A stretch of 64,000 nt of DNA from Torymus aiolomorphi (taxonomy: Eukaryota; Arthropoda; Insecta; Hymenoptera; Torymidae). The notes beneath the pieces were generated by a model, which saw only the letters and a list, made by a program, of their open reading frames with translations, was not told the origin of the DNA and did no database searches. Shown piece by piece: positions 12,352-23,883 of the stretch. Location of the stretch: contig CM070876.1 of the NCBI GenBank assembly GCA_036365515.1, positions 106,853,310-106,917,309 of the forward strand, written 5' to 3'. The translations under genes were made by a program, and so were the position numbers. Within the stretch, counting starts at the first letter, position 1, and the number at the start of each line of letters is the position of its first letter.

Positions 12352-12421
12352 TAAAAATAATTCAACATAATGTTAAATAAAATTGCAATATTAGTAATTT
12401 ATGAATAATATTATTTTTTAC

Positions 12422-13018
12422 CATCGTCATCATGATCCTCTAATTTTCTCTTCTTTTGTGGTACTGGAGAGCTTTTTCTTGCACTCTTGTTAGAGTCATT
12501 GATAGATTTCCAGGCAGCATCTTTATATGCATAATTGAACACGACCTTGGATATATCAGTTCGACAAAGCAAAATATCCTCTTTCTTTACTTCTCGCAAT
12601 GTTGGCAGTAACGTCTCGAAAAAAGCTATGTTCAATTTGTCTTGTTCTGCATTACTATTATGCTCTTGTGTATCTTTCGACGACTGACCCAAAAGTTCCA
12701 TACATAATAACTGCTCAGCAATTGTTTGTTTTTTACTCATTGTCGGGAGAGTTTGACTACTACGTAAATCAGAACTTTCTAAGGGTTTATCTTCACCTAA
12801 CGTTTTTGCTACTGAAGGCTTTTCTTCAATGAGGCTATCCAAATTGCCACTTGATGAGTTAGCTACGGCACAATTAGCTAAAAAAGACAGTGGTACGTAG
12901 TATGGCCATGTAGATACATATATATCCTCAAGACCATCACCCGTTCGACGAAGCTGAACGCGAGAATGTTCTTTAAATTTCTTTACCAGAGCTTTCCATT
13001 TGTTCTGAGCAGTGGCCT
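12422..13018 (-). CDS. Harbinger MADF protein, exon 2, left arm
   Basis: The exon opens after TTATTTCAG at 13019-13020 and encodes the second half of a MADF DNA-binding domain: a TAQNKWKALVKKFKEEH stretch, then WPYYVPLSFL. A linker and a basic segment (KSSPVPQKKRKL), possibly a nuclear localisation signal, follow. MADF/Myb-like partners help PIF/Harbinger transposases bind the TIRs. The first half of the domain is not next to it; a matching exon is at 20726-20870 on the same strand beyond the palindrome centre, and the splice phases agree. The right-arm copy is 16388-16990. Confidence 0.65.
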
Positions 13019-13299
13019 CTGAAATAAGGAAAATTTAATTTAAAACAGTATTGATCGCAGATAAAACCCGTATCAATTGATCAAAAAGCATGTTTCTCTC
13101 GATTTTCTGCAAGCGATCTGATTTTCGTCAATTCCAGCTAAGGTTGTGTCCAGAACCACGCGCTACGGACTTGCACTTCCATCAGAGCGCATACTCAAGC
13201 ACACTGAACAATAGGAAATAATTTCAAATGGAAATGCATTATATTTGAAACCCTCAATACGGTCATTATGTTCAAAGAGATATATTACACAGCAAATTT

Positions 13300-16110
13300 T
13301 ATTAGTTGTAATTTATTGTGCCTACATATAACAGATATTAGTACTCAATATCATTTATAAGAAAAATTGAAATTTATAACTTTAATTTTTACACAAGTTG
13401 ATTTACCTTTATACACAGAAAAGTTTCTTATTTAAAAAGTCACTTATAACTTATACGGTCCATATACAAATAAGAAGCTGTGAGTATACAATATCTCTAA
13501 AATATAAATCTTTATCGAAACCAGGATTCGTGTGTTGGGTCTCTTCCAAGTCATGTCTATGTATAATAAATATCAGTATTTCATATAAATGATATTAAGT
13601 ACTAATATCTGATATAATGCAGGCACAATAAATTACAACTAATAAAACACATGTATTCGAACTAAACCAAACCATTTAAAACTTCTAATATCATATTTCT
13701 GTAAATGAATAACATAAAGTAAATAAATACAGTCTATCACAATTATCTCCACAAATTATGCAGGTTGTATAAAAAGTAATGTTTATTAGAACACATAAAT
13801 TTAAATTCCAATGAAGATTTTTATGAGTGAGATATGGTACACTTATAGTTGCTTACTCAAATATGAATAGTATAAGTATTCAACACATCCTAGATACTTA
13901 TGAAATAGTTTGGTTTAGTTCGAACACATGTGTTTTATTAGTTGTAATTTATTGTGCCTATATTATATCAGATATTAGTACTTAATATCATTTATATGAA
14001 ATACTGATATTTATTATACGTAGAGATGACTTGGAAGAGATCCAACACATGAATCCTGGTTTCGATAAAGATTTGTATTTTAGTGATATTGTATACTCAC
14101 AGCTTTTTATTTGTACATGGACCGTATAAGTTGTAAGTGACTTTTTAAATAAGAAAATTTTCTGTGTACAAAGGTAAATCAACTTGTGTAAAAATTAAAG
14201 TTATAAATTTCAAATTTTCATATAAATGATATTCAGTACTAATATCTGTTATATGTAGGCACAATAAATTACAACTAGTAAAATTTATAACTTTAATTTT
14301 TACACAAGTTGATTTACCTTTATACACAGAAAAGTTTCTTATTTAAAAAGTCACTTATAACTTATACGGTCCATATACAAATAAGAAGCTGTGAGTATAC
14401 AATATCTCTAAAATATAAATCTTTATCGAAACCAGGATTCGTGTGTTGGGTCTCTTCCAAGTCATGTCTATGTATAATAAATATCAGTATTTCATATAAA
14501 TGATATTAAGTACTAATATCTGATATAATGCAGGCACAATAAATTACAACTAATAAAATACATGTATTCGAACTAAACCAAACCATTTAAAACTTCTAAT
14601 ATCATATTTCTGTAAATGAATAACATAAAGTAAATAAATACAGTCTATCACAATTATCTCTACAAATTATGCAGGTTGTATAAAAAGTAATGTTTATTAG
14701 AACACATAAATTTAAATTCCAATGAAGATTTTTATGAGTGAGATATGGTACACTTATAGTTGCTTACTCAAATATGAATAGTATAAGTATTCAACACATC
14801 CTAGATACTTATGAAATAGTTTGGTTTAGTTCGAACACATGTGTTTTATTAGTTGTAATTTATTGTGCCTACATTATATCATATATTAGTACTTAATAAC
14901 ATTTATATGAAATACTGGTATTTATTATACGCAGACATGACTTTCAAGAGACCCAACACATGAATCCTGGTTTTCATAAAGATTTGTATTTTAGAGATAT
15001 TCTATATATACTCACAGCTTCTTATTTGTATATGGACTGTATAAGTTATAAGTGACTTTTTAAATAAGAAACTTTTCTGCGTACAAAGGTAAATCCACTT
15101 GTGTAAAAATTAAAGTTATGAATTTTACTAGTTGTAATTTATTGTGCCTACATATAACAGATATTAGTACTGAATATCATTTATATGAAAATTTGAAATT
15201 TATAACTTTAATTTTTACACAAGTTGATTTACCTTTGTACACAGAAAATTTTCTTATTTAAAAAGTCACTTACAACTTATACGGTCCATGTACAAATAAA
15301 AAGCTGTGAGTATACAATATCTCTGAAATACAAATCTTTATCGAAACCAGGATTCATGTGTTGGGTCTCTTCCAAGTCATGTCTACGTATAATAAATATC
15401 AGTATTTCATATAAATGATATTAAGTACTAATATCTGATATAATATAGGCACAATAAATTACAACTAATAAAACACATGTGTTCGAACTAAACCAAACCA
15501 TTTCATAAGTACGTAGGATGTGTTGAATACTTATACTATTCACATTCGAGTAAGCAACTATGAGTGTACCATATCTCGCTCATAAAAATCTTTATTGGAA
15601 TTTCAATTTATGTGTTCTAATAAACATTACTTTTTATACAGCCTGCATAATTTGTAGAGATAATTGTGATAGACTGTATTTATTTACTTTATGTCATTTA
15701 TTTACAGAATATGATATTAGAAATTTTAAATGGTTTGGTTTACTTCAAACACATGTGTTTTTTTAGTTGTAATTTATTGTGCCTATATTATATCAAATAT
15801 TAATACTTAATATCATTTATATGAAATGCTAATATTTATTATACGTAGACATGACTTTGAAGAGACCCACCACATGAATCCTGGTTTCGATAAAGATTTG
15901 TATTTTAGAGATATTGTATACTCACAGCTTCTTATTTGTATATGGACCGTATAAGTTATAAGTGACTTTTTAAATAAGAAACTTTTCTGTGTACAAAGGT
16001 AAATCAACTTGAGTAAAAATTGAAGTTATAAATTTCAATTTTTCATATAAATGATATTCAGTACTAATATCTGTTCTATGTAGGCACAATAAATTACAAC
16101 TAATAAAATT
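13300..16110. repeat. Central repeat array of the Harbinger palindrome
   Basis: Three tandem units of about 0.9 kb (about 13,330-14,280, 14,280-15,140, 15,180-16,090) each consist of inverted flanks around a roughly 235 bp asymmetric spacer. The spacer is in plus orientation in the first two units (about 13,680 and 14,580) and inverted in the third (about 15,500). The inverted flanks give five near-identical open frames of 64 codons in alternating orientation; they are a by-product of the repeat. The symmetry centre is near 14,700, inside the middle spacer. Confidence 0.85.
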
Positions 16111-16387
16111 TGCTATGTATTATATCTCTTTGAACATAATGACCGTATTGAGGGTTTCAAATATCATGCATTTCCATTTGAAATTATTTCCTATTGTTCA
16201 GTGTGCTTGAGTATGCGCTCTGGGTGGAAGTGCAAGTCCGTAGCGCGTGGTTCTGGACACAACCTTAGCTGGAATTGACGAAAATCAGATCGCTTGCAGA
16301 AAATCGAGAGAAACATGCTTTTTGATCAATTGATACGGGTTTTATCTGCGTTCAATACTGTTTTAAATTACATTTTCCTTATTTCAG

Positions 16388-16990
16388 AGGCCACTGCTCA
16401 GAACAAATGGAAAGCTCTGGTAAAGAAATTTAAAGAAGAACATTCTCGCATTCAGCTTCGTCGATCGGGTGATGGTCTTGAGGATATATATGTATCTACA
16501 TGGCCATACTACGTACCACTGTCTTTTTTAGCTAATTGTGCCGTAGCTAACTCATCAAGTGGCAATTTGGATAGCCTCATTGAAGAAAAGCCTTCAGTAG
16601 TAAAAACGTTAGGTGAAGATAAACCCTTAGAAAGTTCTGATTTACGTAGTAGTCAAACTCTCCCGACAATGAGTAAAAAACAAACAATTGCTGAGCAGTT
16701 ATTATGTATGGAACTTTTGGGTCAGTCGTCGAAGGATACACAAGAGCATAATAGTAATGCAGAACAAGACAAATTGAACATGGCTTTTTTCGAGACGTTA
16801 CTGCCAACATTGCGAGAAGTAAAGAAAGAGGATATTTTGCTTTGTCGAACTGATATATCCAAGGTCGTGTTCAATTATGCATATAAAGATGCTGCCTGGA
16901 AATCTATCAACGACTCTAACAAGAGTGCAAGAAAAAGCTCTCCAGTACCACAAAAGAAGAGAAAATTAGAGGATCATGATGACGATGGTA
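16388..16990 (+). CDS. Harbinger MADF protein, exon 2, right arm
   Basis: It mirrors 12422-13018: after acceptor TTATTTCAG at 16379-16387 comes the C-terminal half of the MADF domain (KWKALVKKFKEEH, WPYYVPLSFL), then an acidic-basic tail ending at donor GTAAAA near 16989. The frame is open. No MADF first exon lies upstream on this strand; the only one in the block is at 20726-20870 on the minus strand. This copy therefore looks orphaned, although an ATG in the upstream open frame at 16294 could start a shorter protein. Confidence 0.65.
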
Positions 16991-17059
16991 AAAAATAATA
17001 TCATTCATAAATTACTAATATTGCAATTTTATTTAACATTATGTTGAATTATTTTTAGA

Positions 17060-17175
17060 TTGCCTGATTGTAAGTTTTAAACCTCCAACCAATATACCAA
17101 TCAAGATGGAACGAAAATATGAGCCAAGTGCTAGGGAACGTAATTTTGAGCGTCAAAATTACAATAGTAGTGGTA
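17060..17175 (+). CDS. Harbinger MADF protein, exon 3, right arm
   Basis: A short exon between acceptor TTATTTTTAG and donor GTAAATATG, in frame with its neighbours. It encodes the same PTNIPIKMERKYEPSARE peptide as the left-arm exon. It is too short to identify independently. Confidence 0.55.
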
Positions 17176-17337
17176 AATATGTTTATCAAATTTATTACTT
17201 TCAAAATACCTTTCATAACGTTTGAAGTTTCATATTGACATTGCGGGAGGAGTATATAATTTTTTAAGCTATGCTTTAAGTTAAAAATAAATAATGTTAC
17301 ATATAAATAATAAGTAATTACATATTTTCTTTTTCAG

Positions 17338-17963
17338 AAATGACTATGCAGCAACGTCAATATGATCAGTGGATCCTCACTTCTCATCCACCATCAAATT
17401 GGAATATCCCATATTATGAACATCAGATCCCACCTCAGTACCGTGGGCAGCATAACTTTGCGCCGCCAGAGAATCAAAATTGGTATAGTCAAGGTATCTC
17501 GAGACAAGTGCTGGGAAATGTAATGCATCCACCTACTATTAACGATCGGATGATACCCACTGCAAACAACATCAATGTCGGCGTCAGCTCTGAAAGATTT
17601 TTTTCCGGAAGAAGAGAAAATAGCAAAGAAAATCAATCTACAGCAAGCGGCATGTCTACTGCAGTTACTCTTGAAACTGCAAATAGAGTAGTTAATCGCT
17701 CAGAGGTCAATGCTAATTCTGCTAACAATCTAGCAGCGATGACTCAACCCAGTGCTTGTTTTACTGAGACCGCCATCAGACCCAGTATCAGCGTTTTGAG
17801 TGATGATAGATTATTCAGTGAAACAGGATTTGACAAAGAGAACCGAAGGAATCTTGAAGCTACTGTAAGGGATCCATTAAATGGATCATCTTCATATGAA
17901 TCGGTCACGGGTACCAACACTGAAGTATTCGACGATGCAAACAACCAAAAAAATTCAACATAA
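17338..17963 (+). CDS. Harbinger MADF protein, exon 4, right arm
   Basis: After acceptor TTTCTTTTTCAG it encodes about 207 residues starting MTMQQRQYDQW, rich in Gln, Asn, Ser and Pro, with no recognisable fold. It is the uninterrupted version of left-arm 11087-12069. The open frame and the splice sites suggest it was coding until recently. The role in the Harbinger partner protein is unknown; disordered tails are common in such proteins. Confidence 0.6.
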
Positions 17964-18854
17964 TAGTTTTTTCTTTATCTCTGTTCTTTATTTACATATG
18001 ATCAATATTAATTTAATTTAATTTATTTAATTATACTATAATAATATAATTAAAAGTGAATCGATAAAATATGTAACATTTTATTTATTATAAATTCTGT
18101 AGCGTATTTCTTTCAAATTATTTAAGATTTGTCGAATATACGTTTGTTTTATGTTATTATAATCAGTATTTTAAGTATCAGACTAAAGCAATAATTTTTG
18201 CTTTTTTATTTAATATTATAAAACTGTTATAGTTCAAAGCATATTAGTGTTAATAAAACTATAATTATTTAAATTTATATTGTAAGACTACTTATCAATA
18301 TTGTATTTTGTAATTTTTAATACAATGTTTATTAAATAAAAAAAAATTATAAAAACATTAAGTTGATGCTGCATGATTAAAACAAATTAAAATATAATCT
18401 TTAATGCTTTATTTTCATATTTATATTTATTCCTCATTTTGTGTATTGCTTTTTTTTTCAACTCAACGAGCTCAATCCAACGAGTTTGATGACTAGCATC
18501 TGCTATAGCAGATACATATTGACATATATGTCAACTTATTTCCAAAGTAAGAATCAATATAATTAGCTTTTAGTCACTGAAGAGAAGCAGCTTAATTTGG
18601 TGACGCAAGGTTTTAATCCATGGCGATAATGGTAAAATAGGTAAATCACAGAGCCACATAAGAAAAAGCATAGCTGTGAGAGAAACCTTGCTGATGCACA
18701 TGATTAATTAGATACAAACTTCGATAATCTCATGAAAAAATACTAATACTCGCTTAAAGCTCTTCACTTGTTTAAAAGAGCCAATTCACTATGACTACTA
18801 TATTATAAGACTATATTCTCTATAATGCGTCAAGATAAAATTATTATATATTAT

Positions 18855-18857
<3 letters not shown>

Positions 18858-18936
<79 letters not shown>
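18858..18936. repeat. (TA)n microsatellite, right arm
   Basis: A TA run matching the one at 10144-10204 in the left arm, slightly longer here. Confidence 0.95.
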
Positions 18937-18940
<4 letters not shown>

Positions 18941-19129
18941 TTAAGGACGTTATAAAATTTACAATTTAATGATATTTTTATAAGTAATATTTATTTGATA
19001 CTTATATGCCATTATTATTCATTACAATAATAAATAAAGTACAAAAAATGTTTAAATGTACATAATAAACTTCATTAACAAATATAGAATAAAAATTAAT
19101 CTAAAAATCTAGTGGTTTATTCCTTATAT

Positions 19130-20359
19130 TTAAAGGCAATTGCGACACAAATGATTTTTCATAAAAAGTGCTTTAAGCTCATTGCGTACATCTTCACCTG
19201 TTGTAGCAATAATTTGTACTTCATCGACAGCAATATCGATTGACTGTTTTGGATTTCTATTTTGTACATTAACTATGCGCTCCAAATCTATAGTGATATT
19301 GTGAAGTAAACATGTACACTTTATTATCAAGATTACTATTTTCGGACTCTTATCAATATTCGTATATAATATGCGCCATTTCTGGCTAGTTTGACCAAAC
19401 GCATTCTCTGCAACTACACGAGCTTTAGATAGTCGCTTATTAAATATTTTTTGTTCGTGTAATACATTAGTACCACGATACGGTTCCATTAACATGTTCG
19501 ATAAAGGGTACGCTCCATCACCTATTAAAAAATAAGGTAGCTAATGATCCGAATTCCCTAATTTACTAGCACATGGTACATTTAATTTATTAGATATTAA
19601 AGCTTCGTATAGTTGCGATGTTTTGAAAGTAGCGGCATTGTGTTGACTACCAAACCCCCCTACATCTATAACAATGTATCTATAATTGGCATCAACCACA
19701 GCTTGTAAAACAATAGAGTAATAGAGTTTATAATTGAAGTAGAGGCTTCCCGAATTTGCCGATTTTTTAATCGATACGTGACGCCCATCGATGGATCCAA
19801 TACAATGTGGAAAGTCCCATTTGGTTTCAAAATCTTGTGAAATTTTGATGAAATCTTCGATGGATGGAACTGGCATATGTAATGGTGAAACCGTTGACCA
19901 CAAAACATCCATTGTCTCTGATACGATGGAACAAACAGTTTTTATGCCCATTTAAAAGGAAAATGCCAAATCAGAATAAGTGTTCCCTGTTGCTAGAAAT
20001 CTAAAATAATAAGATACATATACAGTATTATAAAATAATATAAACATTAAACATTTTATAATACTGTCTTGAATAAAACTGACATATAAAAAACATTACT
20101 TGAGTGTCAAAACTAATCGTTCTTCTGGCATGATCGGTTGAACGTGTAAGTTACACCAGTTCTTCATCAGTAAATGGCCAATTTTAGATAAAATGTATTC
20201 AAAAGTTGAAACTTTTATTCTCATGTATTTTATAAATTTTTCTGGATCGTTTTTAATTTCTGGAAACAGTGTTCTGAATTCACCATTGATCGTACGACTC
20301 CTGTTTAGTTCATGACTATGCAAAAAGCGTGTTCTTTCCAAATTAGTTGAAATAGACAT
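19130..20359 (-). pseudogene. Harbinger transposase, right-arm copy (two exons, one stop)
   Basis: Exon 1 (20359 to about 20099) ends ...LVLTLK at donor GTAATG. Exon 2 (about 20,003-19,130) starts after TTATTTTAG with FLATGNTYSD. The protein has the DDE_4 core: Asp in CIGSIDGRHVSI, a conserved VIDVGGFGSQHNA block and Glu in VVAENAFGQTSQKWR. The total of about 370 residues is normal for PIF/Harbinger. A single in-frame TAG near 19,541 interrupts it between the second and third catalytic regions; the left-arm copy has TAA at the same codon. It is the most complete transposase in the window, but inactive as written unless the stop is read through. Confidence 0.85.
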
Positions 20360-20725
20360 AGTTTTATAGTGATAATACCTTCATCTACAGATTCATTTAA
20401 AAAGTACCTACGCTAGATAATAAAAATTACTAATGACAAAAATTAATTTAAGATTCATCACATAAAATATTTCAAAATACATTATTTATTTAAAAAGTGC
20501 AAAAACAGAAACAAATAAAAATCAAATATGAAATAAAAATTTGGAAAATGAATGAAGTAGCAATAACTCATTATTTAGGTAATCATATTATATACCAAGG
20601 ATATAACGCGCATAAAAATGGTCGAATTCGAAAATACTACAGCCGAAATAAAAAAGTATACTAAGAAACGGCTAGTTTAAAAAACGTAAAAGAGGTTAGG
20701 TTTATAGTAAAGAGACAATACTTAC

Positions 20726-20870
20726 TAGATGAGTTGATATTGGCTGCTACCTTATTCCATTCGTTTCCAACCAAAATTTTATTGCTGTTTGCTTTTAACG
20801 TTTTGTTCAAAATCGCTGGTCTCGGTTGCACTTCGTCAATAAGTCTCGGCACTTTGAACTCCTCCATCAC
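20726..20870 (-). CDS. MADF protein, exon 1 (N-terminal half of the domain)
   Basis: The ATG at 20870 opens a frame with the start of a MADF domain: RLIDEVQPRPAIL, then GNEWNKVAANI. It ends at a consensus donor GTAAGTATT at 20725. It stops after one base of a codon, matching the two leading bases of exon 2 at 13018 (minus strand), so splicing across the palindrome centre would restore a whole MADF domain. The left arm lacks this exon because of its 1.7 kb deletion. The transposase gene would lie inside the resulting 7.7 kb intron. Start codon choice is by first ATG only. Confidence 0.6.
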
Positions 20871-20933
20871 TTTCGAGCGTTCGAGAGACTATGCCGGCAC
20901 GTTTTGTTCGAGTTCGTTACAAGTGATGTTTCA

Positions 20934-21082
20934 GGCTGTGTCTCCAATCGGTTATAACTAGCGTGCACGTAACGCGCTTGCTTCTCTCATTGGTCGTCGT
21001 AGGCGTGTGATCCTGCTCTCGACCAATGAGAGAAGTAAGCACGTTACGTGCACGCTGGTTATAACTGATTGGAGACACAGCC
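20934..21082. mobile_element. 149 bp foldback MITE in right arm
   Basis: GGCTGTGTCTCCAATC at the left and GATTGGAGACACAGCC at the right are exact inverted ends; the inverted arms continue through GCGTGCACGTAACG to a short central loop. The left arm has nothing comparable because the whole segment is deleted there. Confidence 0.85.
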
Positions 21083-21349
21083 CCAACCGATTCGACTAGC
21101 GCGGCGTTGCCAAAAGTCGCGCGAATGCGTGCTCGTGAGCTCATTAGATATGGTGGCCGATAAAGTAGATTTCGAGGTGCCCGTGCTACTACCGATCGGG
21201 CATGAGAACTCATCAGCTGCTTGGAGGCGCTCGGTGTTGATCGGTGTACATCGAATAACTGTCGGGGTAGTATCGGTCGACGATCGAGCGGACCTCAAAC
21301 GACGCTCGAGCAAACTTGGATCGCAGCGCAAGCAATCACGAAAGAAGTC

Positions 21350-21725
21350 CCCACTGTAAAAGATGGTGGCGCGGTCACTACGACAGGCAGTGCTGCATCT
21401 CCTTCTCACCGCAGAGCGTACTGTACGCGATCCCGGGCGGGCTGAACAGCCGAAAACATATGAACGCGTACCCCGTTCTCTTCTCAGGCTTGTCGACATA
21501 TTATTCGATGCCGAGCATTAGCAGGCGTCCGCGCTAAACGATCCTTTTTTATGCTCGGCATCGAAAAACAAGATGACGAGCACGAGAAGAGAACGGGGCG
21601 CGCGTTCATGTTTTCGGCTGCTCAGGCTTCAGCATGGTCGCGCTTGCGCTCGCGTACAGTACCCTGCGGCGAGGAGGAGATTGGACACTCTCTGTAGTAG
21701 TGGTCGTGTCACCGTCTTTCACAGT
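21350..21725. repeat. Imperfect hairpin in right arm, around 21,540
   Basis: 21,350-21,530 and 21,560-21,725 are inverted relatives: CAGCCGAAAACAT pairs with ATGTTTTCGGCTG, GATGCCGAGCAT with ATGCTCGGCATC, and CTACTACAGA-type flanks also match. GC content is high compared with its neighbours. It lies upstream of MADF exon 1 and the transposase on the minus strand, so it could be the promoter region, but no promoter motif is clear. Confidence 0.65.
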
Positions 21726-21907
21726 ATGAGACTTCTTTCCGTGGCTCCCGGGCAGCTGGGAGACTTACTGAAGCCGCTGAACGCACCGAACCTCTTCTAC
21801 GCATTGCTTGTTGTATTACATATACAAATTGATCCTTGTTCTAAAGAGCGCAATCACGCGGTTCGTTACATAACTATATCTGATTGCACGAAAATGTGTA
21901 TAGGCAT

Positions 21908-21971
21908 ATGAGAGGGAGAGAGAGAGAAGAGAGAGAAAGAGGGGGGAGAGAGAGACAGACAGAAAAAGACA

Positions 21972-22046
<75 letters not shown>
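21908..22046 (+). repeat. (GA)n microsatellite, right arm
   Basis: A GA-rich run with a pure GA core; the counterpart of the left-arm CT tract at 8713-8799. Confidence 0.95.
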
Positions 22047-22929
22047 TATGATCCGTGACTTTTGATATCAAGCGTTCTTCTTCAATTTAAATCGGTAGTC
22101 CAGATTTCTCTTGTAAATAGTAAATTTGTACAAAATATTTAAATTAAAAAAAAACTGCAGTAGTCTGTTTAGTTGCCGTTTGAAGTGATTTATACACATA
22201 CAAGATTATTTCGAGCTGTTTAAGTAGATTTGAAGTATTTTTAGCAGTTAAAGGGAATTCTCGATATTAATAGTGTATAATGTTAAGATATTGATGATAT
22301 TTCGCTCGTATGGAGTAATATTAATATATTGACTTGTTTTATATACCCTTCTTAATACGCAGAACTGCCTTCGGAAGTTCTTATTAATAAATATAGCGCC
22401 TTTCGATGAATTCTTTAATAAGATTAATTGAATTCTTTACGCTCGATAAGAATTTCGTTTGTTTCTAATTACAACATTTTTCTTGTTTTTTTTCTAAGCA
22501 TCTTTCCTTGCGTCCACAATATAACAGGAAGATAACACGACTTTCAGATAATTATTTGCAATCAATTAAATATATTATACAAGAACTCGTTCATTTACCA
22601 ATAATATGCTTTTTTAACTAGTCATCCTAATGTCGCTCTGGGGATATAAGTATCTGTATGTTTTCAACTCTATTTCAATTTATTACACTTCGAATACCTC
22701 GCAAAAATCACTTGCAAAAATGATTATTCTTGGTCATTCGGAAAAGAAACATTGTTCCTTTTTAGACATTCTGCAACACACTCATACCGTTAATATATCA
22801 GTGCCCCTACCTCTCTACCTCATCTCAGCAGGTATTTCATTTCTACAGTTCAATATCTTATATTTCAGTGTCAATAGTTAAATGCTAAAATCCTTACAAT
22901 ATTTTAGAACTTATACAAAGTACGGGCTC

Positions 22930-23811
22930 TCACTGTACAAGCACCATATCTTTTGTAGTTTCAAAAATAAATAGCTTCGGATATTCAGTGCCGATTATTT
23001 CATACCCACATACAGATTTCTTTGCCTTCATCATGAGTGCGAAAGTGACATCCTGGGTTGTCAATGAGTATATGGTGCGCTGAGACTCGTCAAAAATTCT
23101 GTTTGCCATTCCTTCATATAAAACGCTATAATGACTAAATTTACATATATCCCGGGGAAGATTCTGCCAAAATGTATTCCCACCTTCGGGGTCAATGCAA
23201 TTTTCGTCCGTTAACACGCAACGGGTTCCTGACCGTAATCGCACCTGATTATTATTAAGATCAACTGTGGTGATGTACTCCTGCACAGTGATTCTAATTA
23301 TTCCCTGAACTACTACATTATCCCAAATCCCGTAAGCATCGGAATACGCTGCTCCTAAACATTTCCCTTCAGAAGTCAAGGATCCTGCTAGAGTCACTGG
23401 TCTGACAGTTGTCTGATTAATCCTAATATCCCGTAATACGTGGGTGTTATCAAAATACAGAGTACCGGAGGCGAATAAATCTAGGCAGCGCTTCTTACTC
23501 ATCTCGGCCATATACTCATGCAACCCGTTCTTAACTATAGAATTATGCGAATGCATACCACAGTAATAAACGGTGCGTTGTAATTGTAATTTGCATTGTA
23601 CTACATGTACATCTTAAAATAGATTCATTTGGAGCAATTGTACATACTTCCTAGTGCTATTTACAACTGTGGTAGGCACGTCGCATGGCGCTACATCGAG
23701 TAAAGATACGGTAGTTATGTTTAAAGATCTTGCCCCGCAGTCATAGGCGATGATGGTTCCCGCCCCATAGAGCGTTGTTAGAATAAAAAATAGTCCTGTC
23801 ACAAGAGACAT
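22930..23811 (-). pseudogene. Chuvirus-type glycoprotein (env), N-terminal part
   Basis: The ATG at 23811 begins a hydrophobic signal peptide (LVTGLFFILTTLYGAG) followed by a DCGARSLNITTVSLLDVAPC motif, the conserved start of chuvirus-like glycoproteins in insect BEL/Pao elements. An in-frame TAA at 23614-23616 interrupts the frame after about 65 codons; 23556-22930 then stays open in the same frame. At 22945 the Harbinger block breaks the gene; its C-terminal part is at 6705-7703. The product would be a membrane glycoprotein for entry or cell-to-cell transfer; here it is inactivated. Family assignment is by recognition. Confidence 0.72.
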
Positions 23812-23824
23812 AATTGTTGTTTCA

Positions 23825-23843
23825 AACTGTAATTAGAAAAAGA
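23825..23843 (-). promoter_or_regulatory. Splice acceptor just upstream of env
   Basis: On the minus strand a pyrimidine tract, CTTCTTTTTCTAATTACAG, ends about 18 nt before the env ATG. Env of retroviruses and env-bearing LTR elements is usually expressed from a spliced subgenomic RNA, so this is a plausible env acceptor. The donor was not identified. Confidence 0.5.
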
Positions 23844-23883
23844 AGTTATTATTTACTCTCCTCCACTTTCGGGGGTTTTTTTT

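Larger units (their letters stand above)
7818..22945. mobile_element. 15.1 kb near-palindromic PIF/Harbinger block
   Basis: Both ends carry the same inverted terminus, TGGTGCTTGTAC, and the trinucleotide TAT occurs at 7814-7816 and 22947-22949, consistent with the 3 bp target duplication of PIF/Harbinger. The left arm (7818 to about 14,700) is the reverse complement of the right arm (about 14,700-22945). Each arm carries a DDE_4-type transposase and MADF-gene exons. The left arm lacks about 1.7 kb (the equivalent of 19,915-21,621) and has gained a 346 bp insert. The block interrupts the env gene of the surrounding LTR element. Confidence 0.8.

Noticed and set aside
13398..16007. Five near-identical 64-codon frames on alternating strands
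   Set aside because: They mirror the inverted flanks of the central repeat units; no start context or domain supports a gene.
16294..16387. ATG at 16294 as the start of the MADF protein
   Set aside because: It reads through the intron just before acceptor TTATTTCAG and does not supply the N-terminal half of the MADF domain, whereas 20726-20870 does.
21874..22071. Open frame of repeated SLSL residues
   Set aside because: A translation of the (GA)n microsatellite.
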